Shown: positions 42,636 to 54,039, counted from the first letter of the stretch. The stretch is DNA of 64,000 nucleotides from Burkholderia sp. Ax-1719 (GCF_011753055.1 NZ_VWWJ01000002.1:248001-312000); one strand, 5' to 3'. The notes: generated by a model not told the origin, from the letters alone. Numbers and translations: made by a program.

Positions 42636-43583
42636 ATGAGAAAGCATGTAGACGGCGCGGCAGTTGCCATCATGGTGACGCTGTGTTTGATGTGGGCGAC
42701 GCAGCAAGTGGCGATCAAGGCGGTGGCCGGCGATGTCACGCCGATGCTGCAGGTCGCCCTGCGCTCGGGCGGCGCGGCGGCGCTGGTCTGGCTCGTCAAC
42801 CGTTTCGTGCTGCGCGAGCGCTGGCTGCCTGGTATCGCGCTGCGCTCGGGGCTGGCGGTGGGCGCACTGTTCGCGCTGGAATTTCTGTTCGTCGCCGAGG
42901 GGTTGCGCTGGACCAGCGCTTCTCATATCGCCGTGCTCTTGTATACGGCGCCGATGTTCGCGGCGATCGGTCTTCATATGAAGCTGCCCGATGAACGCCT
43001 GGGCGGGATTCAGTGGGGCGGGATTGGGCTGGCATTCGTGGGGATTGCGATTGCGTTTCTGGGACCGGCGATTGTGGGTGACGGCGCGGTGCCGGGGCCA
43101 GACTGGATGCTCGGCGACTTCATGGGGCTGTGCGGCGGCGCGGCGTGGGGCATGACCACGGTCGCCGTGCGGACGACGCGGTTGAGTGAAGCACCCGCTA
43201 CGCAGACGCTTTTTTGCCAGCTGGCGTGTGCGTTCGTGTTGCTATTGCCGGTGGCATTTATCACCGGGCAGACCGCGTTTCATCTCACGCCGTTTGCGCT
43301 CGCGAGTCTGGGGTTTCAGACGGTAGTGGTGACGTTCGCGAGTTATCTGGTGTGGTTCTGGATGTTGCGACGCTACTATGCGGCGCGGTTGGGCGTGCTG
43401 TCGTTCATGACGCCGTTGTTTGGGGTGGCGCTGGGTGTGGCGCTGCTGCACGAGCGCGTTGATGCGGCGTTTCTGGGTGGGGCGGCACTTGTGCTGATCG
43501 GGTTGCTGATCGTGAATGGCCAGGCAGTGGTGCGGCAGATTTTTGTGCGCGCAGGACGGGTGCGTGGTGGGGCGGGGATTTAA
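42636..43583 (+). CDS. EamA/DMT-family permease
   Basis: 315 residues with about ten membrane helices in two EamA repeats (roughly 10-140 and 160-300). Typical motifs are W-A-T-Q-Q-V-A-I-K-A-V-A-G-D, A-S-H-I-A-V-L-L-Y-T-A-P-M-F-A and L-G-V-L-S-F-M-T-P-L-F-G-V. The family exports amino acids or other metabolites; the substrate is unknown. It stands alone, and the next terminator-like structure is 215 bases downstream. Confidence 0.9.
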   Translation: MRKHVDGAAVAIMVTLCLMWATQQVAIKAVAGDVTPMLQVALRSGGAAALVWLVNRFVLRERWLPGIALRSGLAVGALFALEFLFVAEGLRWTSASHIAVLLYTAPMFAAIGLHMKLPDERLGGIQWGGIGLAFVGIAIAFLGPAIVGDGAVPGPDWMLGDFMGLCGGAAWGMTTVAVRTTRLSEAPATQTLFCQLACAFVLLLPVAFITGQTAFHLTPFALASLGFQTVVVTFASYLVWFWMLRRYYAARLGVLSFMTPLFGVALGVALLHERVDAAFLGGAALVLIGLLIVNGQAVVRQIFVRAGRVRGGAGI

Positions 43584-43797
43584 ATCGCTTTTGTCTGAAT
43601 TATATTCGGATACCAAAGCATACAAAACGTAATCGGAAAGCGATTTTCCGCAGTTACGTTCTATCGCCGCCAAAAACGTTACGTCTGTGGCGTAACGCGC
43701 ATTCGTGAACAGGTGTTTGCTTTCATCGATGCCTTGATTCAATCGCCTTAGCCAGCAAGGCGTTTGCCGCTTTCTTTCACAGCTTTCTAAAGCCGCT
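43584..43797 (+). ncRNA. Candidate small structured RNA or long 3' leader (unproven)
   Basis: No reading frame is convincing, yet three hairpins occur in series: CGGAAA-GCGAT-TTTCCG (about 43634-43650), GTTACG-TCTGTGG-CGTAAC (about 43679-43697) and GCCTTAGCCAGCAAGGC (about 43745-43761). The strong terminator at 43799-43833 follows. TTTAAA and TATATT, 16 bases apart at about 43582-43610, could be a promoter. This could be an sRNA of roughly 200 bases or merely the 3' UTR of the EamA gene. Confidence 0.35.
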
Positions 43798-43798
43798 A

Positions 43799-43833
43799 AA
43801 AGCGCAAATCGAATTTCGATTTGCGCTTTTTTT
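43799..43833 (+). terminator. Strong Rho-independent terminator
   Basis: 12-bp perfect stem (GCGCAAATCGAA with TTCGATTTGCGC), extended by A-T pairs, followed by seven T residues. It is the best terminator in the window. It ends whatever transcript crosses 43584-43797 and insulates the Gly/Ser-rich protein gene. Confidence 0.9.
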
Positions 43834-43970
43834 ATTGGCTTGGAACTTGCAATTCTGGCTCGTCCGATCCAGCCATATACGAGTGCGTCGCTATCACGTC
43901 GCGCTCGGCAAACAGACCAAGGCAACGCGCGACCACGCGGTATCGGCTATCCAGCAACCGTATAGAGCAA

Positions 43971-44039
43971 GACCAATCAGCGGTTTCCCGGGGGCACTGA
44001 TTACACCTTTGACCAATCAGGTCGCGATTTCATCGCGAA
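43971..44039 (+). promoter_or_regulatory. Repeats in leader of Gly/Ser-rich protein gene
   Basis: GACCAATCAG occurs twice, at 43971-43980 and 44011-44020, exactly 40 bases apart. A palindrome TCGCGA-TTTCA-TCGCGA follows directly before the AAAGGA ribosome site. These may be regulator sites and a translation-control hairpin; no known motif was matched. Confidence 0.45.
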
Positions 44040-44049
44040 AGGACTAATC

Positions 44050-45492
44050 ATGGCTCCCTTCAAACACACTCTTGTTGCATCGGCGAGCGCTCTCCTGTGG
44101 TGGTCGCTTGCGGCTACGGCGCAGGCTGGCGATGCTACGTCGACCGCGCCGACGAGCGCGACGAGTTCCTCGATTCAAAACACCGGCGGCTGGCCGATCG
44201 CGGGCGGCTCCGGGCCGGGCTACGCGTGGGCGGAAGGCACGATTCCGGGCAGTTCGAGCGGTTGGGGTTATGCGGGTGGATCGGGTGCGAGTTCGGGCTC
44301 TTCGGGGTCGGGTGGATCTGGCGGTTCTGGTGGTTCCGGTGGTTCTGGAAATGGTGGTTACGGCGGCGGTGGCGATGGCGGCTCTAGCGGATCGGGTGGC
44401 TCAGGTGGGTCCGGAGATGGCGGCCACGGTGGTTGGGGGAATGGCTCAGGCGATGGTGGATCGGGTAGCAGTGGCGGTTCGGGCGGTAGCGGTGGCTCCG
44501 GCGATGGTGGCCACGGTGGGTGGGGCGGTGGTGGTTCCGGTGACGGTGGTCATGGGGGCTCTGGCGGAAGCGGGGGCTCGGGCGGCTCAGGCGGCTCTGG
44601 AGGTTCAGGCGGCTCAGGCGGCTCAGGCGGCTCAGGCGGCACAGGCGGCACAGGTGGATCGGGTAGCTCGGGTGGTTCAGGCGGATCAGGCGACGGTGGC
44701 CACGGCGGCTGGGGCGGTGGTGGTGCAGGAAATGGTGGTCACGGAGGATCGGGCGGATCAGGCGGCTCCGGAGGCAACAGTGGCTCCAGCGGCCACACCG
44801 GCGGCAACCCCGGCAACACCACCGGCGTCGGCGGCTCCGGCAATGGCAACCAGAGCAGCAGCGGCCTGCTGAGCCCGATCGCCAATCTGATCGTCAACGT
44901 TGGCGCAGTGAGCGTGCCAATCGTTCCGATCACGATCGGCAACAACAGCGGCAGTGGCAATGGCAACGGCGTCGCCAACGGTTCGTCGGCGGGATCGCAA
45001 ACTGGCTCGGGTGGTTCCGGTGGCTCGGGCGGCCATACCTCTGGCGGCCTGCTCGCGCCCGTGACGGCTTTGCTCGGCGGCGTCTCGGTAGCGCCGGTGA
45101 GCGGCGGCGGGGCATCGGGCGGTGGCAGCAGCAGTGCATCGCCGACCAACCTGCTCAGCGGCCTGACCAGCGCGCTCGGCGGCGTGGCGGGCGGTGCGTC
45201 GGGTGGTACATCGTCGGGCGGCTCGTCCGGTCAGGGCAACAAGGGCGGCGGCTCGTCGACATCGACGTCCAACCCTGCAGCACCGCTGACGAATATCGTC
45301 AGCACGTTGACGGGTGCATTGGGCGGCGCAACGAGCGGAGGAAGCGGTGGCAAAAACGAAGGCAGCAGTGGCGCCTCCTCGCTGCTATCGCCCGTGACGA
45401 ACCTGCTCGGCGGTCTGACCGGTGGTCTGGGCAGCGTGGGCGGCCTTGGCGGCGGTACGTCCTCGCCGTCATCCGGCTCGCACAAGCACTAA
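44050..45492 (+). CDS. Secreted glycine/serine-rich repeat protein
   Basis: 480 residues. A Sec signal ([20 protein letters not shown]) gives cleavage near residue 26. Residues about 75-265 are almost pure (G-G-S)n with interspersed G-D-G-G-H-G-G-W-G modules. Residues 270-475 alternate Gly/Ser linkers with five imperfect hydrophobic repeats of the type [13 protein letters not shown] (near 272, 332, 367, 411 and 443). No enzyme motif or anchor is seen. It resembles structural, collagen- or silk-like surface proteins by composition only. The DNA repeat (GGCTCAGGC units at 44580-44640) makes expansion or contraction likely. Confidence 0.85.
   Translation: MAPFKHTLVASASALLWWSLAATAQAGDATSTAPTSATSSSIQNTGGWPIAGGSGPGYAWAEGTIPGSSSGWGYAGGSGASSGSSGSGGSGGSGGSGGSGNGGYGGGGDGGSSGSGGSGGSGDGGHGGWGNGSGDGGSGSSGGSGGSGGSGDGGHGGWGGGGSGDGGHGGSGGSGGSGGSGGSGGSGGSGGSGGSGGTGGTGGSGSSGGSGGSGDGGHGGWGGGGAGNGGHGGSGGSGGSGGNSGSSGHTGGNPGNTTGVGGSGNGNQSSSGLLSPIANLIVNVGAVSVPIVPITIGNNSGSGNGNGVANGSSAGSQTGSGGSGGSGGHTSGGLLAPVTALLGGVSVAPVSGGGASGGGSSSASPTNLLSGLTSALGGVAGGASGGTSSGGSSGQGNKGGGSSTSTSNPAAPLTNIVSTLTGALGGATSGGSGGKNEGSSGASSLLSPVTNLLGGLTGGLGSVGGLGGGTSSPSSGSHKH
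44300..44770 (+). repeat. Tandem GGN-(T/A)CN-GGN coding repeat
   Basis: Short-period tandem repeat encoding Gly-Gly-Ser. The most regular part is consecutive 9-base units GGCTCAGGC at about 44581-44640. Elsewhere codon choice for Gly and Ser varies, showing age, but the uniform block suggests recent slippage. It accounts for long artefact frames in other registers. Confidence 0.8.
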
Positions 45493-45499
45493 GTCAGAC

Positions 45500-45557
45500 G
45501 GCGATTCGCGACTCGCCCCGCCGGATCTGAAGGCTCTCCCGCCTTTCAGGTCCGGCG
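45500..45557 (+). terminator. Hairpin after Gly/Ser-rich protein gene
   Basis: Imperfect long stem: CGCCGGA-TCTGAAGGC pairs with GCCTTTCAGG-TCCGGCG around CTCTCCC. No T-run follows. It is probably a terminator or mRNA end structure lying before the FNR-type box. Confidence 0.5.
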
Positions 45558-45581
45558 TCTCTCTCCGTTCAGCGCATAACC

Positions 45582-45595
45582 TTGATCTAGATCAT
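45582..45595 (+). promoter_or_regulatory. FNR/Anr-type box upstream of CBS-PAS-GGDEF-EAL gene
   Basis: TTGAT-CTAG-ATCAT matches the FNR consensus TTGAT-N4-ATCAA at nine of ten positions. A weak -10 (TACCGT, 45618-45623) lies about 32 bases downstream of its centre, the geometry of a class II FNR-activated promoter at -41.5. Low-oxygen activation is inferred. Confidence 0.7.
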
Positions 45596-45667
45596 CCAAT
45601 CACCGTCTCTCGCCTGCTACCGTCATCGCATCTCAAAAATACAAACACATGCGGTACGGGGCGCGAC

Positions 45668-48208
45668 ATGCAACACCACACGCTGGACGTCGAAATCGGG
45701 CGCCTTTTATCCGGGCCGCTGCTCGCCTGCGGACCCGATGTGACGATCCGCGAAGCCGCACGCCTGATGGCCGAGCATCGCTATAGCGCGATCGTCGTCA
45801 CCGAAGCGGGGCGGCCCATCGGCATCTGGACCGAGCGCGACGCGCTCGCACTGAACACCCATGCCGCAGCCGCCGCCCAGCCGATCGCTACCGCGATGAG
45901 CCGGCCGGTGCGAACGCTGCCCGCGCAGACCCGCGCCCGCGAGGCCGCCGCGTTGTTCGCGCGCGAGGGCATCCGCCATTGCCTCGCTGTCGATGAAGCC
46001 GGCCACCCGCTCGGGCTCGTCACGCAAACCGATCTCGTCATGAGCCAGGGGCCGGAGTGCTTCCTGCGGCTGCGCACGCTCGCCTGCGCGAAGCCGCCGC
46101 GCCCGCATTGCGTCGATGCCGATGCGTCGTTTGCCGCTGCCATAGCGCAGATGCGCGAGCGCCGCCTGAGCGCGATCGTCGTGCGCGATGCCGACGGCGG
46201 CCTCGGCATCCTCACCGAGCGCGACGTCGTGCGCGCGGTCGCACAAGGCGCGCTGGATCAGGCGAGCGTCGAAGTGGGCCGCTACGCGAGCCGCCCGCTG
46301 CGCTCGCTTGCCCACTCGCGCAGTCTCTATTCGGCGCGCCAATATCTGATCGAGCACCGCATGCGCCACGTCGGCGTGCTGGATGAGGCCGGCGAACTGA
46401 CTGGCCTGCTCGGTTTCGCCGATATCCTGCGCGACCTCGAACACGAATACGTGCGCGAGTTGCAGGACGCGCTGCGCGAACGCGACGACGCGCTGCTCGA
46501 ATCGCGTGCGAGCCTGCGCCTGGCGGACCAGGTGGTGGAATCGACGCTCGACGGCGTGATGATCACCGATCTCGGCGGCAACATCGAACGCATCAATCCC
46601 GCTTTCTCGCGGCTCACGGGTTACACGGAGCAGGACGCAGTGGGCCGCAACGCGAGCCTGCTCAGCTCGGGCCGCCAGGGGCCGGCCTTCTATGCGGCGC
46701 TGTGGCAAAGCATCGAAACCACGGGGCACTGGAAGGGCGAGATCTGGAACCGCCGCAAGGACGGTACGATTTTTCTCGAATACCTCACGATTTCCAGCAT
46801 CCGCGACGCGCATGGCCATTGCACGCACTACGCGGCGATCTTCGCGGATATCACGCAGCGCCGCGAAACCGAGGAACGGCTCAGTTATCTCGCCACTCAC
46901 GACGCACTCACGGGTCTGGCGAATCGCACCTTATTTACCGAGCGCATTGCGTTGTCCCTCGCACGCGCGCGCCGCTCCGGCAAGCGCGTGGCGGTGATGT
47001 TTCTCGATCTCGACCGCTTCAAGCTCATCAACGACACCATGGGGCATAGCATCGGCGACGAAGCGCTCACCGTGATCGCGCGGCGTCTGCGCGATGCGGT
47101 GCGCGAAACCGATACGGTTGCGCGACTGGGCGGCGATGAATTCACGTTGCTGATCGAGGATATCGACGATATCCGTCACGTTGGCCGCATCGCGGAGAGC
47201 TTGCTGACCACCGTGGCCGCGCCGATCCGCGCCGCCGAGCAGACGCTGTTCGTCACGCCGAGCATCGGCATCAGCATGTTTCCCGACGACGCGCGCAGCG
47301 CAAAGCAACTGCTGATGCAGGCCGATCGTGCCATGTACGAGGCCAAGGATGCTGGCAAAAACAACTTCCAGTTTTTCGCCGCGCCGATGACGTCGTGCGC
47401 GATGGAGCGCATCCAGCTCGAAACGCAATTGCATCGCGCGATCGACGCCAATGAATTGCTGCTGCATTATCAGCCCGAATTCGATGTGCGAAGCGGCCGG
47501 TTTTCGAATGTGGAAGCGCTGGTGCGCTGGCAGCATCCACAACGCGGTCTCGTGCCGCCCGACCAGTTCATTCCGATTGCGGAGGAGTCCGCACTGATTG
47601 TGCCGATTGGTGCATGGGTGTTGCGCGAGGCCTGCCGGCAGGCGCGCGTGTGGCTCGACGAAGGGTTCGACTTCGGGCGCATCTGCGTGAATCTGTCTGC
47701 GCGCCAATGTCTGAACGACGGCTTTCTGCCGCAACTGGCCACGATACTCGCCGAAACCGGCCTGCCCGCCAACCGTCTGCAACTCGAACTGGTCGAAAGC
47801 ATGGCGATGACCTCGGCGAATGGCGGTATCGAAGCACTCTTGCAGGAACTGGCGGCGCGCGGAATCAGCCTTGCGATAGATGATTTCGGCACCGGCTATT
47901 CTTCGTTCCGCTATTTGCAGAAACTGCCGGTGGACACGCTCAAGGTCGACCGTTCCTTTCTCGCGCAGATTGGCGATGCGGCGAGCGGCGATGGCTCCAT
48001 CGTGCGCGCGATCGTGGCGATGGCGAAGTCGCTGGATGTATCGGTGGTGGCGGAGGGCGTGGAAACGCCGCAGCAATTCCAGTTTTTGCGCGAGATCGGC
48101 TGCGATCGCGCGCAGGGCTTTTTGCTCGCGCGGCCCGCTCCTGCTGCCGCGATGCCACGCGTGCTGCCGTCTTTCGAGGCGGCGTGCGACGTCGTCCAAA
48201 TCAAATGA
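45668..48208 (+). CDS. CBS-PAS-GGDEF-EAL cyclic-di-GMP turnover protein
   Basis: 846 residues from the ATG at 45668; the frame is open upstream into the preceding gene's tail. Four CBS motifs in two Bateman pairs cover residues about 10-265, then a coiled linker, a PAS domain (about 290-410: [15 protein letters not shown]) and GGDEF (R-L-G-G-D-E-F, 488-492, with an inhibitory-site R-E-T-D at 479-482). The EAL domain follows (E616-[16 protein letters not shown]). Both catalytic motifs are intact, so either synthesis or breakdown is possible. No membrane segment is seen. CBS domains suggest adenylate sensing. The FNR-type box upstream links it to oxygen. Confidence 0.92.
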   Translation: MQHHTLDVEIGRLLSGPLLACGPDVTIREAARLMAEHRYSAIVVTEAGRPIGIWTERDALALNTHAAAAAQPIATAMSRPVRTLPAQTRAREAAALFAREGIRHCLAVDEAGHPLGLVTQTDLVMSQGPECFLRLRTLACAKPPRPHCVDADASFAAAIAQMRERRLSAIVVRDADGGLGILTERDVVRAVAQGALDQASVEVGRYASRPLRSLAHSRSLYSARQYLIEHRMRHVGVLDEAGELTGLLGFADILRDLEHEYVRELQDALRERDDALLESRASLRLADQVVESTLDGVMITDLGGNIERINPAFSRLTGYTEQDAVGRNASLLSSGRQGPAFYAALWQSIETTGHWKGEIWNRRKDGTIFLEYLTISSIRDAHGHCTHYAAIFADITQRRETEERLSYLATHDALTGLANRTLFTERIALSLARARRSGKRVAVMFLDLDRFKLINDTMGHSIGDEALTVIARRLRDAVRETDTVARLGGDEFTLLIEDIDDIRHVGRIAESLLTTVAAPIRAAEQTLFVTPSIGISMFPDDARSAKQLLMQADRAMYEAKDAGKNNFQFFAAPMTSCAMERIQLETQLHRAIDANELLLHYQPEFDVRSGRFSNVEALVRWQHPQRGLVPPDQFIPIAEESALIVPIGAWVLREACRQARVWLDEGFDFGRICVNLSARQCLNDGFLPQLATILAETGLPANRLQLELVESMAMTSANGGIEALLQELAARGISLAIDDFGTGYSSFRYLQKLPVDTLKVDRSFLAQIGDAASGDGSIVRAIVAMAKSLDVSVVAEGVETPQQFQFLREIGCDRAQGFLLARPAPAAAMPRVLPSFEAACDVVQIK

Positions 48209-48240
48209 TATTTCGTAATCCTGTTGATCTGGAGAGTGCT

Positions 48241-48549
48241 GTGACCACTCATGATGAGATGTTGCTGCGATCGATGACGGCGCTCGTCAGTTCGCATGGC
48301 AAGGCCATTTCGCGTTTTGGCGCGAGTGTGGTCGTGATGAGCAAATTTGCCGAGGCGGTCTTGCCGCAACTCTCGGCTGCGCAGATCGAACGCACTATCG
48401 AGTTATTTCGCGCGCTGATCGGCGATGCGCTCGACGTGGCGGACGACACCGATAAAACCGTGCTGCCGGGCGATTATCGCGCCACGTTGCTGGAGCAGAG
48501 CAATGTGTTGCTGAACCGCCTCGGCAGCAATGCTGCTGCGTCGCGTTGA
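48241..48549 (+). CDS. Small helical protein following the c-di-GMP gene, unknown
   Basis: 102 residues if translation starts at the GTG at 48241, which has GGAG eight bases upstream. An ATG at 48205 overlapping the upstream stop (ATGA) would add 12 residues but has no ribosome site. The sequence is amphipathic and helical ([32 protein letters not shown]), without cysteines or catalytic signatures. It sits between a c-di-GMP enzyme and a chemoreceptor, all co-directional, so a signalling accessory role is possible. The family is not recognised. Confidence 0.7.
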   Translation: MTTHDEMLLRSMTALVSSHGKAISRFGASVVVMSKFAEAVLPQLSAAQIERTIELFRALIGDALDVADDTDKTVLPGDYRATLLEQSNVLLNRLGSNAAASR

Positions 48550-48562
48550 AGGAACTGCCAAC

Positions 48563-50887
<2,325 letters not shown>

Positions 50888-51799
50888 TTACGCCACGTCG
50901 TGCGCTGTATCCGCCTGAATTTCCTGTGCGCAACTCTCCAGCACTTCCGCAAAGATCCGCTTGGCCGGGCTGTCGAGATCGCGCCACGCAAGGCCGATGC
51001 CGGTGCGATGATCGCGCAGATCCAGTGGCCGCGCGACCACTTTGGGCGGCAGCGCCATAGCCGCATGTTGCGGAATCACGCCGATCCCCAGTCCCGCTGA
51101 AATCAATGCGAGCATGGTGGTGTATTCGCCCAGTTCCGCGGCGATTTCCAGCGAAACGCGTTGCTGGCGGAACGCCACCAGCATCTCGTCATAAAGCCCC
51201 GGCGCATAGCGGCGCGCAAGCACGAAGGCGGGACGCCCACGCAGATCGGCGGGGCGAATCTGCGCCTTGCGCGCCAGCGCGTGATCTTCGGGCACCGCCA
51301 CCACGAAGCTCTCTTCCATCACCACGCGAATCTCCACGCCCGCAGCGCTCACCGGCAGACGGATCAGGCCGAAATCGAGCTTGCCGTCGTGCAGCGCGGC
51401 AATCTGCACGGGCGTGGGCATATCCTTGAGTTCGAGCGTGATCATGGGATAGCGCGCGTGCATGCGCCGCATCAGCTCGGGCAGCAGGCGCGGCAGCACC
51501 GACGATACAAAGGCCACGCGCAATGTGCCGATCTCTCCGCGTGCCGAAAGCCGCGCGGCCTGTTCCGCGCGCGCCGCCTGATGAAGCGTGGCGCGCGCCT
51601 CGGGCAAAAAAATCGCGCCGGTTTCGCTCAAGGCCACGCGATGGCGGTCGCGCTCGAACAGACGCACGCCCAGATCTTCTTCGAGCGCCTTGATCTGCAT
51701 GCTCAGCGCGGGCTGCACGATGCACAGCCGCTCGGCGGCGCGGCCGAAATGCAGTTCTTCCGCGAGCGCGACGAAGGCGCGCAAGTGCTTGAGTTCCAT
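50888..51799 (-). CDS. LysR-family transcriptional regulator
   Basis: 303 residues from the ATG at 51799 (M-E-L-K-H-L-R-A-F-V); the frame upstream is antisense to the SDR gene. HTH: F-G-R-A-A-E-R-L-C-I-V-Q-P-A-L-S-M-Q-I. The effector domain is of normal length. It is divergent from the SDR gene at 52002. A symmetric GTTATCA-N7-TGATAAC site, containing the LysR signature ATC-N9-GAT, lies 37-57 bases before its own start, so it likely autoregulates and controls the gluconate-type SDR cluster. Confidence 0.93.
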   Translation of the reverse strand: MELKHLRAFVALAEELHFGRAAERLCIVQPALSMQIKALEEDLGVRLFERDRHRVALSETGAIFLPEARATLHQAARAEQAARLSARGEIGTLRVAFVSSVLPRLLPELMRRMHARYPMITLELKDMPTPVQIAALHDGKLDFGLIRLPVSAAGVEIRVVMEESFVVAVPEDHALARKAQIRPADLRGRPAFVLARRYAPGLYDEMLVAFRQQRVSLEIAAELGEYTTMLALISAGLGIGVIPQHAAMALPPKVVARPLDLRDHRTGIGLAWRDLDSPAKRIFAEVLESCAQEIQADTAHDVA

Positions 51800-51835
51800 G
51801 GCGATTATCGTTCGGCCATTGCCGATCAGAAGTGG

Positions 51836-51856
51836 GTTATCACGGTTCATGATAAC
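51836..51856. promoter_or_regulatory. LysR-type operator in divergent region
   Basis: Perfect inverted repeat GTTATCA-CGGTTCA-TGATAAC with the T-N11-A / ATC-N9-GAT pattern typical of LysR-type regulator binding. It is the only strong palindrome in the 202 bases between the LysR gene and the SDR gene. Confidence 0.7.
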
Positions 51857-52001
51857 AAGGTCACGAAAGACTATTGGCCGAAGCGCGCAGAATACGGTCA
51901 ACTCCCACGGAAGACACCGAAGCCACGCGCAACGCGAGGCTGACGGCAGCGGACGCGGCCCACAGCCCGTCCGCCCCGGCAGATCCGCGACGCACACGAC
52001 A

Positions 52002-52778
52002 ATGACGAACGAGACACTCCGCCTGTTTGGCCTGCATGGCCGCCGCGCCCTGGTAACGGGCTCCGGACGAGGCATCGGGCTTGCCCTTGCGGGCGGCCTC
52101 GCGCGCGCCGGCGCCGCACTGGTTATCAACGGACGTAATGAGGCGCAGACCACTGAAGTCGCCGCCCGTCTGCGCGACGAAGGCTTCGAAGCCGATATCG
52201 CCGTGTTCGACGTTGCCGATGCGCAAGCCGTTGCCCGCGCAGTCGATGACGTCGAAGCGCGTCTGGGTCCCATCGACATTCTCGTCAACAACGCCGGCAT
52301 CCAGAAGCGCGCGCCGCTCGACCAGTTCGCCGCAAGCGACTGGAACGAACTGATGCGCGTGAATCTGGATGGCGTGTTCCACGTTTCGCAGGCCGTCGTG
52401 CGCCATATGCTCGCGCGCGGGCGCGGCAAGATCGTCAATATCAGTTCGGTGCAAAGCGCGCTGGCGCGGCCCACGATCGCGCCTTATGCCGCCTCGAAGG
52501 GCGCATTGCGCATGCTGACGCAAGGCATGTGCGCCGATTGGGCGCGCCACGGCATCCAGGTCAACGCGCTCGCACCGGGCTACTTCGCAACCGACCTCAA
52601 TCGCGCGCTGGTGGACGATCCCGAATTCAGCGCATGGCTCTGCAAGCGCACGCCCGCGGGCCGCTGGGGCCGCGTCGAGGAACTGTGCGGCGCGGCTGTG
52701 TTTCTCGCTTCCGAGGCGTCGAACTTCGTGAACGGTCAGACGCTCTTCGTCGATGGCGGGATCACGAGCGTGGTGTGA
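52002..52778 (+). CDS. SDR oxidoreductase, gluconate 5-dehydrogenase-like
   Basis: 258 residues from the ATG at 52002 (M-T-N-E-T-L-R-L-F-G-L-H-G). Classical SDR: T-G-S-G-R-G-I-G-L-A nucleotide site, N-N-A-G-I, catalytic S (N-I-S-S-V), Y-A-A-S-K and the C-terminal F-V-N-G-Q-T-L-F-V-D-G-G. The opening F-x-L-x-G-R-x-A-L-V-T-G-S and the segment N-N-A-G-I-Q-K-R-A-P-L are those of IdnO/Gno proteins, which reduce 5-ketogluconate to gluconate. It is the first gene after the LysR divergent promoter. The assignment to gluconate, rather than another polyol or sugar acid, is by similarity only. Confidence 0.85.
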   Translation: MTNETLRLFGLHGRRALVTGSGRGIGLALAGGLARAGAALVINGRNEAQTTEVAARLRDEGFEADIAVFDVADAQAVARAVDDVEARLGPIDILVNNAGIQKRAPLDQFAASDWNELMRVNLDGVFHVSQAVVRHMLARGRGKIVNISSVQSALARPTIAPYAASKGALRMLTQGMCADWARHGIQVNALAPGYFATDLNRALVDDPEFSAWLCKRTPAGRWGRVEELCGAAVFLASEASNFVNGQTLFVDGGITSVV

Positions 52779-52836
52779 GGCGTTGTTCGTGCAACGTGTG
52801 CGCGGTGTCCGCGACCATGCAATCAAGGATCAAACA

Positions 52837-54039
52837 ATGAAGTCGAATTCTGAAAGTCCCTCCACGCCGCTGCGCGTGCTCGCTGGCCTGACGCTCGCAT
52901 TGACGCTGGGCGCGGTGGTCCAGACGGCTCACGCCGCCGACTGGATCGTCTCGGGCAACGACGGCAAGTATCAGCGTGTGGAAGGGCGCGACACCTACCT
53001 CGCGAACCCGCCGCCGGACACGCTCACGCTACTCGACGCGAGCCACTTTCCGCCCCAGGTCAAGGCGACCGTTGAAGTCGAAAACGGCATTCAAGGGCCG
53101 CCGCAAGCCGTGGCCGTGACGCCCGACGGCGCGCTCGCCCTGGTAGCCGCGCCCACGCGTTACGACGAAGCCGCGAAGAGACTGGTCATGGACCCGTTCC
53201 TGCAGGTGGTCGATCTCCACGCTACGCCGCCCGCCGTCACGCGCGTCGACCTGGGCACGCATCCACAGGGCATCGCGATCGATCGCAGCGGGCGTCTTGC
53301 GCTCGTGACCGGCGTGGACGGTCGCGTGGCCGTAGTGCAGATCGACGGCACCAGCGTGAAGATTGCCGACTGGCTCAAGCTGGGCGAAAAGCGTCTGGCG
53401 GGCGTGAGCTTCACGCATGATGGCCGCCATGCGCTGGTGTCGCTGCGCGATGAACAAGGCGTGGCCGTGCTCGACGTCAACGATGTTCATGTGAGCGATA
53501 CGGGCGTGCGTCTGTCGTCAGGTGTTGCGCCTTACACCATCGACGTATCGAGCGACGGCAAATGGGCCGTGGTAAGCGACGTCGGCCTCGCCGGGCTGCC
53601 CAACTATGCGGGCAAGCTGGCGGGCGATGCGGACGCCATCACGCTCATCGATGTCTCGCACGAGCCGTTCCGTGCGGTCCAGCATCTCACGGTGCCTTCG
53701 TTGCCCGAAGGCGTGGCGATTTCGCCGGATGGACGCTGGATCGGCGTGCAGGCAATGGACGGCTCGAACCTCACGCCCGATAACCCGGGCCGTCACGCGC
53801 GCGGCAAGGTCGTGCTGTTCGAGATCCGCAATGGCGTGGCGCATCAGGTGGCCGAAGCGCCCGGTGGCGAGGCCGCGCAGGGCATCGTCTTCACGGCGGA
53901 CAGCAAGTATCTGATCGTGCAGTTCAACGTGGAGCATCAACTGGCGCTCTACGCGGTCAACGGCGGACATCTGCGCGATACGGGCAAGCGCATCGAAATC
54001 AAGGGCGGCCCGTCCTCGCTGCGCACGACGCCGCGATAA
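52837..54039 (+). CDS. Periplasmic beta-propeller protein (YncE-like)
   Basis: 400 residues from the ATG at 52837. A Sec signal peptide (L-R-V-L-A-G-L-T-L-A-L-T-L-G-A-V-V-Q-T-A-H-A-A) is followed by repeating beta-blade units (V-T-P-D-G-A-L-A-L-V, I-D-R-S-G-R-L-A-L-V, V-S-S-D-G-K-W-A-V-V, I-S-P-D-G-R-W-I-G-V), typical of YncE/methylamine-dehydrogenase-like propellers. No catalytic residues can be assigned. It lies 58 bases after the SDR gene in the same direction. Confidence 0.85.
   Translation: MKSNSESPSTPLRVLAGLTLALTLGAVVQTAHAADWIVSGNDGKYQRVEGRDTYLANPPPDTLTLLDASHFPPQVKATVEVENGIQGPPQAVAVTPDGALALVAAPTRYDEAAKRLVMDPFLQVVDLHATPPAVTRVDLGTHPQGIAIDRSGRLALVTGVDGRVAVVQIDGTSVKIADWLKLGEKRLAGVSFTHDGRHALVSLRDEQGVAVLDVNDVHVSDTGVRLSSGVAPYTIDVSSDGKWAVVSDVGLAGLPNYAGKLAGDADAITLIDVSHEPFRAVQHLTVPSLPEGVAISPDGRWIGVQAMDGSNLTPDNPGRHARGKVVLFEIRNGVAHQVAEAPGGEAAQGIVFTADSKYLIVQFNVEHQLALYAVNGGHLRDTGKRIEIKGGPSSLRTTPR

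Noticed and set aside
44072..44872. 266-codon frame in another register of the Gly/Ser repeat gene
   Set aside because: Produced by the short-period repeat; it encodes repetitive Val/Ala/Arg and lacks a ribosome site, whereas the main frame has a signal peptide and coherent repeats.
45422..45667. N-terminal extension of the CBS-PAS-GGDEF-EAL protein by 82 residues
   Set aside because: The extension overlaps the end of the Gly/Ser-rich gene in another frame and crosses the FNR-type box and predicted promoter; the ATG at 45668 begins just before the first CBS motif.
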